A DNA stretch of 64,000 nucleotides from contig OZ287694.1 in assembly GCA_965649825.1 (NCBI GenBank), positions 2,108,001 through 2,172,000 on the forward strand, in the 5' to 3' direction. This DNA comes from Penicillus capitatus. Taxonomy: Eukaryota; Chlorophyta. The position numbers and the translations under genes were made by a program. Below, piece after piece: positions 44,893 through 55,300 of this stretch. The number at the start of each line of letters is the position of its first letter. Positions within the stretch are counted from its first letter, which is position 1. The notes under the pieces were generated by a model. It ran no database searches. It was not told where the DNA came from and saw only the letters and a list, made by a program, of their open reading frames with translations.

Positions 44893-45743
44893 ATGGCACT
44901 GGGCGGAGCATTGCGTCCTGGGATTCACAACGGCGCCGTCAGACACCGTTCGAGTCTCGCCGTTTTGACCCGAATCCTCGAAGCCCTCCGTCTGCGCACT
45001 TTCTACTCTCTCTGCCGTTTCGCTGGGCCACTCGTCTCCTCGCCTCCCCCGGACAGGCGCCGACGCCAAAGGACCGTACGCCTCTCGCGTGCTCTCCAGC
45101 AACCGGAAGTGGGCGAGGCGCCGTCGGTGACGGTCGAGACGCTCGTGGCCCATCCCGTCGACGTTGTCTCGATACGCCGTCGCATCGACGGCAACGTCGT
45201 GCCCTACGTCGACGGGGACGACCTCGAAGTCCTCTCGCCAAAGCCCCTTCTCGAACGCCTCTGCATTCCGTTCGATGGTTTTCACTTCACGGATCTCGTC
45301 AAGGGGGAGACGGAGAATGGAGACGTCATCATTTCGGCGCACATTCCAACTGTCCGTTTCCTGGAGGGCTCGGGATTGTGTCTGGACGAGATGGGACGTC
45401 AGCTGAGTCAGCTTGGACTCGTGGCCATCAGCGCCTGCGATCGAAGACGCGGCGACATGTTCTACGTCGCGACGGGGGCCTCGATGGAAGAGTTCCACGC
45501 ACACGGCACGCCGCCACTTTCATCGACGCTCACGGGTCAGACGATATCCTCACTCTTCTTGATGTGACAGGCGTGTGCGATGCAGGATGTGTGAGATTGA
45601 TGCGACTGCAGGCGCACGACGCTCAAGCGGAGATGGAGCTCTGGAGTCGATCGAACCTCATCTGCCGAATGACGGTCCAGTACGACGTCCTCTCCTCTTG
45701 GCAAGAAGTCCTGCCCGCGCTCTCCTCTCTTTCTTCGTCCTGA
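44893..45743 (+). CDS. Unknown conserved-looking protein (right copy)
   Basis: Same two-exon structure as the left copy, with the intron starting GTCAGACGATATCCTCACTC at about 45537 and ending before the exon CVRLMRLQAHDAQAEMELWS. The intron contains TTGATGTGACAG like its partner. Both frames are intact, with conservative changes only (VASIRRR to VVSIRRR, TVRLLEG to TVRFLEG), which supports a real protein under constraint. Confidence 0.55.
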
Positions 45744-46059
45744 TTATCGCTCTCTCACTCTCTTGCACAACCTGCTCACGTACGGACGGATGTCGAGACG
45801 AAACCAGAATCTGACACCGCTGAAGTCGCCGCATCTTCTGACCTGATTTTGCTGAACCTTTTCTCGCCTTGTAAATCGGACGCTCTCGTACAGACGATGG
45901 ACATTCGTGTTTGCCGGGAGGCAAGGGTGTCAAGTAGAAACTCATAGAAACTGAGTACCTAAGATTTCATTCTCATCTTGCAGTCATTCTGTCGTACCTG
46001 TCCCATCGCGCCGTACGACCACGACGCCCGTCGCCTTTCCTTCGGTCCCAGATTCGACG
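45744..46059. other. Intergenic gap, mirror of 7095-7410
   Basis: Nearly identical to its left counterpart; it probably holds the cyclin promoter. No other feature is seen. Confidence 0.4.
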
Positions 46060-46890
46060 ATGTCGTCAGAGGCGCTGCGACGAAAGGCGACGGCCCAATG
46101 CGTTCAGCTCATCTTCCGCGTCGTCGAGCGGCAGAGCCTTCCGCTGCCCGTCGCGGCGACCGGCAGCATACTCTTTCATCGCTTCTACGGGAGCTTCACC
46201 TTCGGACAGTACGACCGATTTCACGTCGCCGTCGCCTGCTGCTGTCTGGCAGCGAAGGTGCGACCGGACGGAGGAACGTCTTCCGCGCGCGGTGACGCTC
46301 ACCTCTTCAGGTGGGATTCCGCTCCATGAGTCTGCGGGACCTGGTCATGAGCTGCCTGGACGAGCGCTACGACAGGGAGCGCAACGCAGAGCGTTTTCAG
46401 GAAACGTCGGTCTTGGCCCTCCGACGGAAGATCCACGACATCGAACAGATTCTGCTCCTCGACATCATCCACTTCGACTTCGACGTCTGGCTTCTCACTC
46501 TCTTGGTCAGACGATCTCACTCTTCTGTGCTGTGCAGCTGATTCAGGGCCCGCACTCGGACTTGGCCCAGGTGATGAGTCGGTATTCGGTGGAAGGACCG
46601 AAACAGTACCTGCTGCATCAAGTCGCATGGGCGCTGGCAAACGACAGCGCCTACACCACACTCTCCCTCACACTTTCGCCCATCCAGGTCACTCCTCACC
46701 ACCCCTCTCACTCCTCGCCCATTCGCGTCTGCAGTTGGCCAAGGGTCTGTTGGAGCTGGCCGTGGAGTGGTCCGAAGTCGAAGGTGTCGAGCTAGAAGGG
46801 CTGTGGGATTCGGAGGACGAGCATCTGTTTGTACAGCGTCGCGTGAAGTGTGAGATGACGCAGATCTATGTGAACAAGAGTGAGATTTAA
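46060..46890 (+). CDS. Cyclin of the K/T/L transcriptional type (right copy)
   Basis: The cyclin-fold exons are identical or nearly so to the left copy (EGVALEG to EGVELEG near the C-terminus). Introns at about 46258-46311 and 46482-46536 are conserved; the latter holds two close copies of the CTCACTCT motif. The frame is intact, so this is probably a second active copy. Confidence 0.72.
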
Positions 46891-47329
46891 CAGTATTTCT
46901 ATTTATGTGGCTGTCTGTCATTCACACCCAACGAAATGTCTCTGGACAAACTCTCTTCTCACCCCACACGCACGCAGGCGACGAACAAACACACAAACAC
47001 AGAACCAAATGGACACAAGGCAGAATGCCTTCAGTTCAATCTTCAATCTTCGCGGGCGTCAGTTCTTAGGACAGTGAAAGGGAAGATTATTTTGGCTTGT
47101 AGCATGCATGATCATTGTTATTACGGCTGTTTCGTTCCATTCACTAGAAATCGCCCCTTTCACTCACACACTTTCTCACACATCAAACAACAGGAAAGGA
47201 CAGTTAGTATATGCACAAACGATTACACCAGGAAAACATAGGAAAGGATAACAACAACAATTGACATCGTGAAAGGCTACTCGTACACCAATCCTTGATA
47301 AACAGGAGTCAACAAAGGACACTCAAATG
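46891..47329. other. Convergent 3' intergenic region, mirror of 5827-6263
   Basis: Tail-to-tail gap between cyclin and KH genes. The part next to the KH stop (about 47250-47330) differs strongly from the left arm while the rest is close to identical, marking one edge of the diverged patch. Confidence 0.5.
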
Positions 47330-48526
47330 CTAAAGATCGTGAGGTAAAACAATGCGTTGATGAAAGGTTTTTGAATTTGTTTGTTCGGGTTCGACCGTTA
47401 TGCGGTAAGCACTGGTTAATCTCGATTCCTTCACTGCGGGAAATGCTCCTGTCGCCGGAGACACTGCATTGCCGATGAGATCCTCATATACATTCGGTAG
47501 GATAAACGCCTCCGTCTCCGGCATTGATTTATCTTTGCCCCATCTTCCCAGTCGCTGCGGAAACTCGACACTGGGCGAGGGATGAAACTGCGCACAGGAA
47601 GACGATCCATTCTGATTCGCCGCGCTGGTGCGGCAGACAACAGGATTCCAGACAGAGGATGAGCGGAACGGTTCGAAGTATGATGGTCGATCGATGGCTG
47701 GCAGTTCGGTTGGCGGACGATGGGCGTACTGCGAAACGAAGTTCTGTGTCAGAGTCGTGAACTGACTGTAGCAGTCTGAATTGCCGCTTCCCCACGTCTT
47801 CCACTCCTTCAGGCCGCCCAGAGCATTCTCCTTCTCGCTCGGCTTATTCTCTGACGGCGGCGGCGGTACATGAAATGACGTCTCTTTCTTCTCGGACGTC
47901 AACGAGCTCACTCTTTTCCATGGACGATGCACGGCATCATGCTGCGCATTGATCGGATGTGACGGATGGATATAGGCAGCGTCGATGTCCCGGGTCAGAC
48001 AGGAATCCTTTTCTGAGGTGGGCGACGATGCTCCACACCATGTGCCTCGACTGGGACTCGATGCTTCCGACTGCGGGCTTCCAGCTTTTCGAGTGATGAC
48101 GGGCTTCAGCACAACGGAGGCTCCAGGGGTCACATCAAATCGCTCGAAGACAGCATCGACGGGCTGCAGCACCTCGGCAATCATCTTCGCCGCGCGACTG
48201 AGCTTCTCGCGCGTCTCGGCGAACACGACGGCGTGGAGGGAGGGGTCGGTGTAAGAAGGATGCGTGCCGTTTAGGTTTCCCTTGCCGTCGTGGACCTCCA
48301 CTCGCGCCCCCGAATCCGTCTGAATCTTCTTCAACGTGCATCCTCCATGTCCGAGTAACTGTCCAACGAAATTTAGACCGTCTCCCTGCTTCGCTGCCAA
48401 ATACTCCACGGGGCCGTACGGTGGCCGAGGAAAGTAGACACGAAACGTCAGACGCCTGGCGTTGGCGTGGGAGCAATGACTGAGCCCCAACTGGCGCAAT
48501 TTCTGCTCGAGTCGATCCTGAGGCAT
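47330..48526 (-). CDS. KH-domain RNA-binding protein (right copy)
   Basis: The KH domain with the GHGG loop is conserved with the left copy. The C-terminal region differs more than other duplicated genes do: ETEALLLSNVYANLIGSTVS on the left against ETEAFILPNVYEDLIGNAVS here, one proline fewer in the proline run, and DSAYIHP to DAAYIHP. The frame is intact, so the two products may have slightly different tails. The start is ATG at 48524-48526. Confidence 0.75.
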   Translation of the reverse strand: MPQDRLEQKLRQLGLSHCSHANARRLTFRVYFPRPPYGPVEYLAAKQGDGLNFVGQLLGHGGCTLKKIQTDSGARVEVHDGKGNLNGTHPSYTDPSLHAVVFAETREKLSRAAKMIAEVLQPVDAVFERFDVTPGASVVLKPVITRKAGSPQSEASSPSRGTWCGASSPTSEKDSCLTRDIDAAYIHPSHPINAQHDAVHRPWKRVSSLTSEKKETSFHVPPPPSENKPSEKENALGGLKEWKTWGSGNSDCYSQFTTLTQNFVSQYAHRPPTELPAIDRPSYFEPFRSSSVWNPVVCRTSAANQNGSSSCAQFHPSPSVEFPQRLGRWGKDKSMPETEAFILPNVYEDLIGNAVSPATGAFPAVKESRLTSAYRITVEPEQTNSKTFHQRIVLPHDL

Positions 48527-48863
48527 CGTCTGGGGTAGGGTCTTCCGTTCTTTTAAAGATGAGGTCTCCGGTCTTGGCACCGTTCGTTCGACGTTCGGGA
48601 AAAGTTCTCGATGGAAACGTTCAGAATAGTGAAGCGATATTCCTGGGGTCAGGATTGTTCTAAATACGCCTCTTCAGGATGCGAACAGCGGCGGGTTCGG
48701 CAAAAGCAATAAGCTGATGCAGACACGTGATAAGATACGTGACACGACGTGCCGAACACGTAGCATTGTCCTTCGCTCGATGACCTCACCTTCACGTACG
48801 CTTCGCGCATACGGCTGTATACATTAACAAAACACTCTACATTCTGAGCAGCAACGTAAGAGC
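48527..48863. promoter_or_regulatory. Divergent intergenic region, diverged from its left-arm mirror
   Basis: This is the counterpart of 4291-4626, with many substitutions and small indels, although GCGTACGTGAAGGTGAGGTC is kept. The two KH copies may therefore be expressed differently. Confidence 0.4.
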
Positions 48864-50729
48864 ATGGCGACGCGTGTGACGGGATGGGGCGTGAGGTCCG
48901 TCGTTTGCTGCTGCGTGGCGCTGCTGAGGAATGCGACACGGCAGACGACCGCCGGAACGGTTTGGAAAGGCAGAGCGCGGCGTGGTTGTGGCGTGAAGGA
49001 ATGGAGGGTGACGCTGTGCGACGAGCCGCGTCGACGGTAGCGTCCGACAGCGGCTCCGTTTTACTCTTCGGCGCGACGGGACGCATCGATCGCGCCGAGC
49101 TATAAACAGGTCCGTCTGTCTAGCCGGCCTCATGGGACGAGCGGCTGAGACGACGATTCTGAATTCGGTCGATCTCGTGCCGGACATGTCCTGGACGGGC
49201 GCGTCGATCGGTGCATCGACGAGTCGCATCACGCCGGACGCAAACGGGATTCGCATGGAGGGGACTCTCGAGCAAGGAGTGAGACATCGATCATGCGAGC
49301 GTGCGGCGACGATGCGCCATGCAGGAAAGAGTGAGAGATCTGACGCCGAAAGGGACGATTCGGTGGAGAGACAGCTGTTCACTGGATCTCGCAGGAGCAG
49401 ACGGGCTAACCTTTTCTGTCAGAGGCGACGGACGCTCACACTTCATCACACTGCAAAACGTCAGTCACATCGCTCACTCTTCCCTGTCTCAGTCATTGAA
49501 TATGTCTCCCCGTGCAGGACGAAACAGGATCGCATGAACAGAGTTTCTTTGCAGCTTCCTTCGACACGGTCCCTCCTCTCAGACGTCGCTGTCATCTCAT
49601 CTATGGATGATGCTTGCTGTCTAGGTGGACGGGCAATGGACGGAAGTCAAAGTGCCGCTGCATCAGTTCCGTCTTGTGAAGCAAGGAATTCCGGACGAGA
49701 CTGCCATCCTCGCGCCCTCCACCACTGCCAGACTCGGATGGGTGGGTACCTTCTCTACAAGATGACGATCTCGCCATATCTGTCTTTCTCAGATGAGCAG
49801 TACGAAAACGGTCGACGGCTTTCCGAGCAGAAAGAGCCCCGCCGGGGAGTTCTCCTTCTCAGTTGCCTCCGTTTTGACCTACAGAGCTGCGCGGCCACAG
49901 GTGCCCGTCGCTATCACACCAGACATTGATCTTTGAGGGGACGGTTCTGCTGTTGCAGTTGGTGCACTTGTCGTCGGCTGGCCAAGAGCGCAGTGCGCGC
50001 ATCGGTGAGAGCATAGATCGACGCAATGAAGAGACAGTGCCGATCATGCGCCTAAATCCTGGAGGTGTCCTGAACCACAAGTTCGAAGGCAACAGCACCG
50101 TGCGCTGCTCCACTCTGCCCTACACCATCGTCTGTCCCAATGGTCAGTCAGCACCCTCTGATTGCTATGTGCCGCCTCGAGTGCCTTCGTTACGACCAGG
50201 GTTCATCAGCGGAGAACTGGAGACAGGAGATCTGACGCCAGACCTGCTGGAGTTCTCCCAGGGTACGCCGAGATAATGACAGCGAGGGAGAGATGTGAGG
50301 TCGGTGGCGTATAGGGGACACGACTGCTGGCCGTTTGAGACTTGTCGAGTTGGCTGAGGTGATCTTGCAGTGCCTTCAGAAACCCGAAGCCGTGTCCAAG
50401 ACATTCGAAGTGCGTCGTTCGCCCGGGATTGACGCCAAGAACAAATCCATGACCGACGCCCACTATCTCCGACAATTCCTCACCCTCAGCAATGGTATCG
50501 ATTCCTGGATCCCCCGCCTTTCTCTGACGGGCGGGTGTGTGTGGCAGACGAGGACCGACCAAGAGTGGGATTGCCTCCCTATCCGGAACCTGTATCGGTG
50601 GACGCTCCAGTGTGGCGCGGCGGCCGCAAAAACGAACGCCCGGACGAAGCTCTGGTGAACTCGATCTTTCAGGGAGTCGCCACCGCGAATGCTCGACGCA
50701 ACAAGGAACTTCTACCACAGACAGAATGA
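48864..50729 (+). pseudogene. HCF173-like gene, disrupted right copy
   Basis: Relative to 2073-4290, two deletions break this copy. One of about 31 bp (near 49033) removes one of two CCGCGTCG direct repeats and the DNA between, shifting the frame just before the nucleotide-binding motif; a stop follows soon after. The other, about 330 bp near 49140, removes the segment encoding ETGRPVVAAVRS through ERHLTPVAD, that is most of the Rossmann fold, with GGCTGA-type microhomology at its ends. The first exon also differs (RWAVTPVVRCGV to GWGVRSVVCCCV) and an extra A interrupts the end of the GATGRI region. The CIA30 and C-terminal exons remain recognisable. Confidence 0.85.
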
Positions 50730-51103
50730 TCGAAAGATTGAACGAAGACAGACGCGTCACATCTTTTTGCCGTTTCTCATTCTTTCTGGCGACATTGTTT
50801 GCTGCAAACCTTAACGGTAGTGTTTGAAGAAGCGAACAAATCTTCGAAGATGCAGTCGGTCTGCTAACCAGAGGAACTTCGTTGTTCAGTGTGTAAGAAA
50901 GATTCTTTCTTTAGGGTCAGCATCGAAGATCTGATGACCGATTAGGTCAAGCTTAGCTCCGTTGCGCGATCCAAGAAGCGTAAAAATGCGCAAAAAATAG
51001 TATCTTAGATATCTTTTAGATGCGTTTTCTCCGTATCGTGGCCATTCAGCAATCTTAAAGGTGGCAATCGTCAGCCAGGTTGCGATCAAAACTGATGTGA
51101 CGT
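50730..51103. other. Gene-free end of the right arm
   Basis: Almost identical to 1701-2072. It contains only short frames and probably the 3' UTR of the HCF173-like gene. The arm homology ends at TGATGTGACG (51094-51103). Confidence 0.5.
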
Positions 51104-51124
51104 GTCCTTTTTGACACCAAGGTT

Positions 51125-51513
51125 CTTCATGCATCGCCCGTCCGACCGCCAACGGGCCCTGTCCTGCTGTTCGGCATGATCCCGAATCCGGTCGAGGGAA
51201 CGGTGGAGTACGTCGGGAGCGTGTTCGCCAGCGGGAGGCTCAGGCTTCACGCGCTGTGCTACGACGACCTCTGAGACCTCGACGACAGACTGGAGACCAC
51301 GCCATGTACCTTCTTCGTCAAGCAGACGGCGAAGCAGCTCGCACAGATACTGGTGTTTCAGAGGACGGTCGGGAAAGTGAGCGAGCGTCGATGGATGGAC
51401 GGATGCCTGAGTGTGTCTAGTGCGCAGATCGGGTTGGCGTCGGGCAGCGTCATCGTTATCCGTCCGACGCCGCCGAATGAGACGGTGAATGCGCCGTGCA
51501 AATTTGATTCCTG
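51125..51513 (+). pseudogene. Unidentified coding remnant
   Basis: A plus-strand frame reads VLLFGMIPNPVEGTVEYVGS and FASGRLRLHALCYDDL, hits a TGA (51272), and continues in the same frame as RLETTPCTFFVKQTAKQLAQ. A GTGAGCGAGCG...GTGTCTAG intron (about 51377-51420) could lead to AQIGLASGSVIVIRPTPPNE and a stop at 51513. Sequence character and the intron suggest a former gene or an exon cluster missing its 5' part at the arm border. I do not recognise the family. Confidence 0.35.
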
Positions 51514-52382
51514 AATACGGCAGGCATTTTAAATGATCCTACGTGTTGATCTCGCATTGGCGCCATTCTTGCTCTGTAATCACAGAACCGAACGGAAAGG
51601 TGACTAAAGCATTGTCATTGCAAGTGACAGGTCCTCACGCAATGGAACGCGTCTTGGGCAACCGACTGCTTACGTGGATGGAGTCGGGCTGAGTTCTCTA
51701 ACCGAAGTGTCGTTGGAGTGTGGAGTCGATGGCTATGCATGATTAACAACAAGCAGCAGAACACGTTCTTCTTCACTCACTTTGGATGCGGAGATGGTTT
51801 ACTAGAATACTCGGAAACGGTTTCGTACGTCAGATGTTTCTTGCTAACGCCGACACGATCGATAAGAAAAAAACCGAACGCCTTTGAATAATGGAATCTG
51901 TCTGTTCAAACGTATAACCCATGATGAGGCAGGCCAACAAGCCACCCACTACTTACTTGAGTACAGGGAACGCGAGCTGACAAACATAGGCATTCAATCA
52001 CCTCAAGACTGGTAAAAGAGGAAACTGGTTAAAATAATTGTTATGCGAGAGCGCCGCGCCAAACGAACATATAACAGCGGAAGGCTTTACGGCTTACAGA
52101 GCAAGGTTGTTTTTCCACAAAATACGCCCTTTTGTGTGTGAAATGTGACACGACTTCACAGGTCAGGCGAGTCACCCAACGCTCAAAGCCATAGGAAAGT
52201 ACCCCTGACAAGACGTTGAGTGCCTCTTCAAACATAGAACCCCGAGGAAACGAGGCAGCTGATGTGACTTCCACGCGAAAGGTTGACAATAATGAAGCAA
52301 GGTTTTGCAAATGACAGATAACACAATATGAAAAACCTCATGTCTGAAACGCGTTTGGGTTCGGTAGGTTTATTTCTCTGCG
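51514..52382. other. Intergenic region without recognisable genes
   Basis: Nearly 870 bp with no convincing frame or RNA gene. It is more A/T-rich than the coding regions. It contains the 3' side of the NLR-like gene. Confidence 0.45.
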
Positions 52383-55300
52383 TTAACCTTTTGTTTTCAA
52401 ATACCCTGACAGTCCCGGAAAGTTTTCATCAAATTCTTGTCTCAAATGCACAACAAATTTGTCGAGGTCTTTCTTGTCCCACTCTCCGATTTTTTCAGAA
52501 GAAGTTGTATGTGAAACGAGAGAACCTCTTTCGGAATCGGAAGGAAAGTCAAGCGTAAAGGCATTTTTTAAAACAAGTAGCAAGAAAGCTCCTGTATACG
52601 TATGAGGGGAAAAGATAGCCAAAAGCGTAATCTTTTGAACGTTAAGATTGAATAGTGTCTTTTTAGCGACTTCGTGTACATAAAACTCTTCGTCGTTGTA
52701 CCGTTTTTGAAGCAGTGGCAGCAGGTCGTTCGCAAGGTGCGGTACTGCTTGAGCGATGTCGCCGATAGCCTGCGTCGCCTCTCCGCGCACATCAGAGTTT
52801 TCGCCGCACGCTTTCTGAAGCACCGGCAACAAGACTCTTGCGAGATGCGGCAACGCTTGGACGATATCGCCGATGGCCCGTATCGCACAACAACGCACGT
52901 GGGAGTCTTCATCGATGCATCCTTTCTGAAGTACCGGCAGCGAGTCGCCCGCAAAGTGTGGAACCGCCTTTGCGAGGCTGCCGATTGCCGATATCGCACT
53001 TCTGCGAGCGACCGAGTCTTTGTCGATGTACCTTTTCTGAAGCACTGGCAGCAGGTCGCCTGCGAGGTGTGGCGTCGCCTTGGCGATGTCGCCCAAGGCT
53101 GATATCGCACTGGAGCGCATGCTGGAGGCTTTATCGGCGCACCCTTGTTGAACCACAGGCAGCAAAACGCCCGCAAAGTGCGGCACCGCCTGAGCGATGT
53201 CGCGGATGGCCAACATCGCACTCCCACGAACAACCGAATATTTGTCGCCACATCCTTTCTGAAGCACCGGCCACAAGTCTCCCGCGAGGCGCGGCACCGC
53301 TTGGAAGATGTCGCCGATGGCCCGTATCGCACAACAACGCACGTGGGAGTCTTCATCCATACATCCTTTCTGAAGTACTGGCCACAAGTCTCCCGCGAGG
53401 TGCGGCACCGCCTTAGCGAGGCTGCCGATTTCCAATATAGCACTCTTGCGCACGACAGAGTCTTTGTCGACGCACCCTTGTGTAACCACAGGCAACAGGT
53501 CGCCCGCGAGGTCCGGCACCACTTTGGCGATGTCGCCCATGACCGATATCGCACTGGCGCGCACACTGAAGGCTTTGTCGACGCACCCTTGTTGCAGTAC
53601 AGGCAGCAGGTCGCCGACAAGGTACGGCGCCGCTTGAACGATGTCGCGGACGGCCTCCATCGCACTCCTACGCACGTTAAAGGCTTTGTCGACGCACCCT
53701 TGTTGAATCACCGACATCAAATCGCCAGCAAGGTGCGGCGCTGCCCTGGCGATGTGACTGATTACCAACATTGAATTGGAGCGCACACTGAATCTTTCGT
53801 CGACGCACCTTTGTTGGAGTACAGGAATCAGGTCGCCTACAAGGTGCGGCGCCGCCTGAGTGATGTCGCGGATGGCCTCCAGCGCACTCCAGCGCACGTG
53901 GGAGTCTTCGTCACCACACTTTTCCTGAAACACCGGTAGCAGGTCGCCTGCAAGTTGCGGTATTTCCTTTGCGATGGTTTGCAACCTCGCTGTGCCATCT
54001 CGTAGACGGCGCCAATATGCAGCTTTCGTGTTTAGTTGCAAAAACGACCTTATGTCGCCAACATGCTTTGAAGAGTGCTTTGCAAGCTTGAGCACATCCT
54101 TGATTTTGTCTTTTTCCTTCCACGTTAAGTTTCGTGAAATTTCCAGCAGTGTCTTTGTCTTATCAAAGGTATCGTTGAGTATCTTAGGAAACTTCTTCAA
54201 AACGCAGGAGCATTGTTCGAAGTGTTCGACCACGATTTCGCGGATTAGAACGTTGTCGATTGTTTTTTCTAACAACAAACGGGCACCTTCGGCGACCTTG
54301 ATTGCTTGTCCGTCTTTCACGAGACTCTCCAGACCGGCTTCGTCTGCCTCTTCTATTGTTGCCTCGAGTGTTCGCATTCTCAAGAAGAAGTGATGTACGC
54401 CGAGAAGTTCGACGGGCTGTCGATCGACGATCGAGAGCATCTCTTTCAACGCTTTCTTGCTTCGGCCTTTCGCAAAAGCGTGCATCGCGAAGGACAGTGT
54501 CAAGGCATGCTTTTTATTATACTTCCCTTCCTCAATGAAATCGTGCACCCGCGTCTCCTCGTCCGATCCCTTTTGCTTCAAGCTTCTCGCAATGTATCTT
54601 CCGGCAAAGTACTCTTGAAACGTCAGGTGCGGAAACTGGTACTCTTGGCCCTCTAACACGAGCAACAAAAGACCGCTTTCTTTAAAGGTCCAAGCCGCAT
54701 CCTTAGACGTCGCGTTCTCCATAACAAATCTCTCGTGGATGAGAATCACTCCTTTCCGAAGACCTTCGAAGGCAAGTCTCTCCAAATCTCCAAAGACTTC
54801 CGACTTATTCACGTTTCCTGCTGATGGCTTCTGTTCAAACCTCTTCCAGACATAGTTCGCCATGTCGTTGTATATCTGAAACGCGCTCGCTCTCCTTCCT
54901 TCTTGAATCACCGTGCCGTGCTCCTTCGACAATGAACAAAGAATGTGTGCCGTCACCGGAATATGCGCCATCTCCCACATGGAGGCAGAGCTCTCGAGAG
55001 AGCGGATAAGTCTCGGAGCTTCGTCTGCTGCCAATTCGCTCCTTATGTAGTCCCGTAACTGTTGGTCGTTGAATCCAAGGCATTCCACTTGAATGTCGAC
55101 ACGCGTCTCTACGTTTCTCATATTGTATGGGCGCGACAGCAACAGAACTTTGCACGAGCGGCTCCAGATGTTGGATATCAGATCTGTCGAGTGGTCGTTT
55201 GCCTCGTCCAGTCCGTCAACTGCGAGCAATGTCGAAGGGCTGTCGAGGTCATCGTCTATCTGAGCGACGAGGTCTTCGCAATCGCAATTGCGCTTTCCTT

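Larger units (their letters stand above)
35225..51103 (-). repeat. Right arm of a 16-kb inverted repeat
   Basis: This is the mirror copy of 1701-17920, separated from it by a 17.3 kb spacer. Gene order and exon-intron structure are conserved for all ten genes. Differences include scattered substitutions, intron indels, two deletions in the HCF173-like gene (about 330 bp and 31 bp) and a patch of higher divergence between about 47230 and 49140. The outermost few hundred bases (50730-51103) are almost identical to 1701-2072, so the duplication looks recent or homogenised by gene conversion. Confidence 0.96.

Noticed and set aside
52568-53665. 365-codon alternative frame in the HEAT array.
   Set aside because: The 111-bp period keeps any stop-free frame open in every unit; the HEAT frame fits the family and continues from the NACHT domain.
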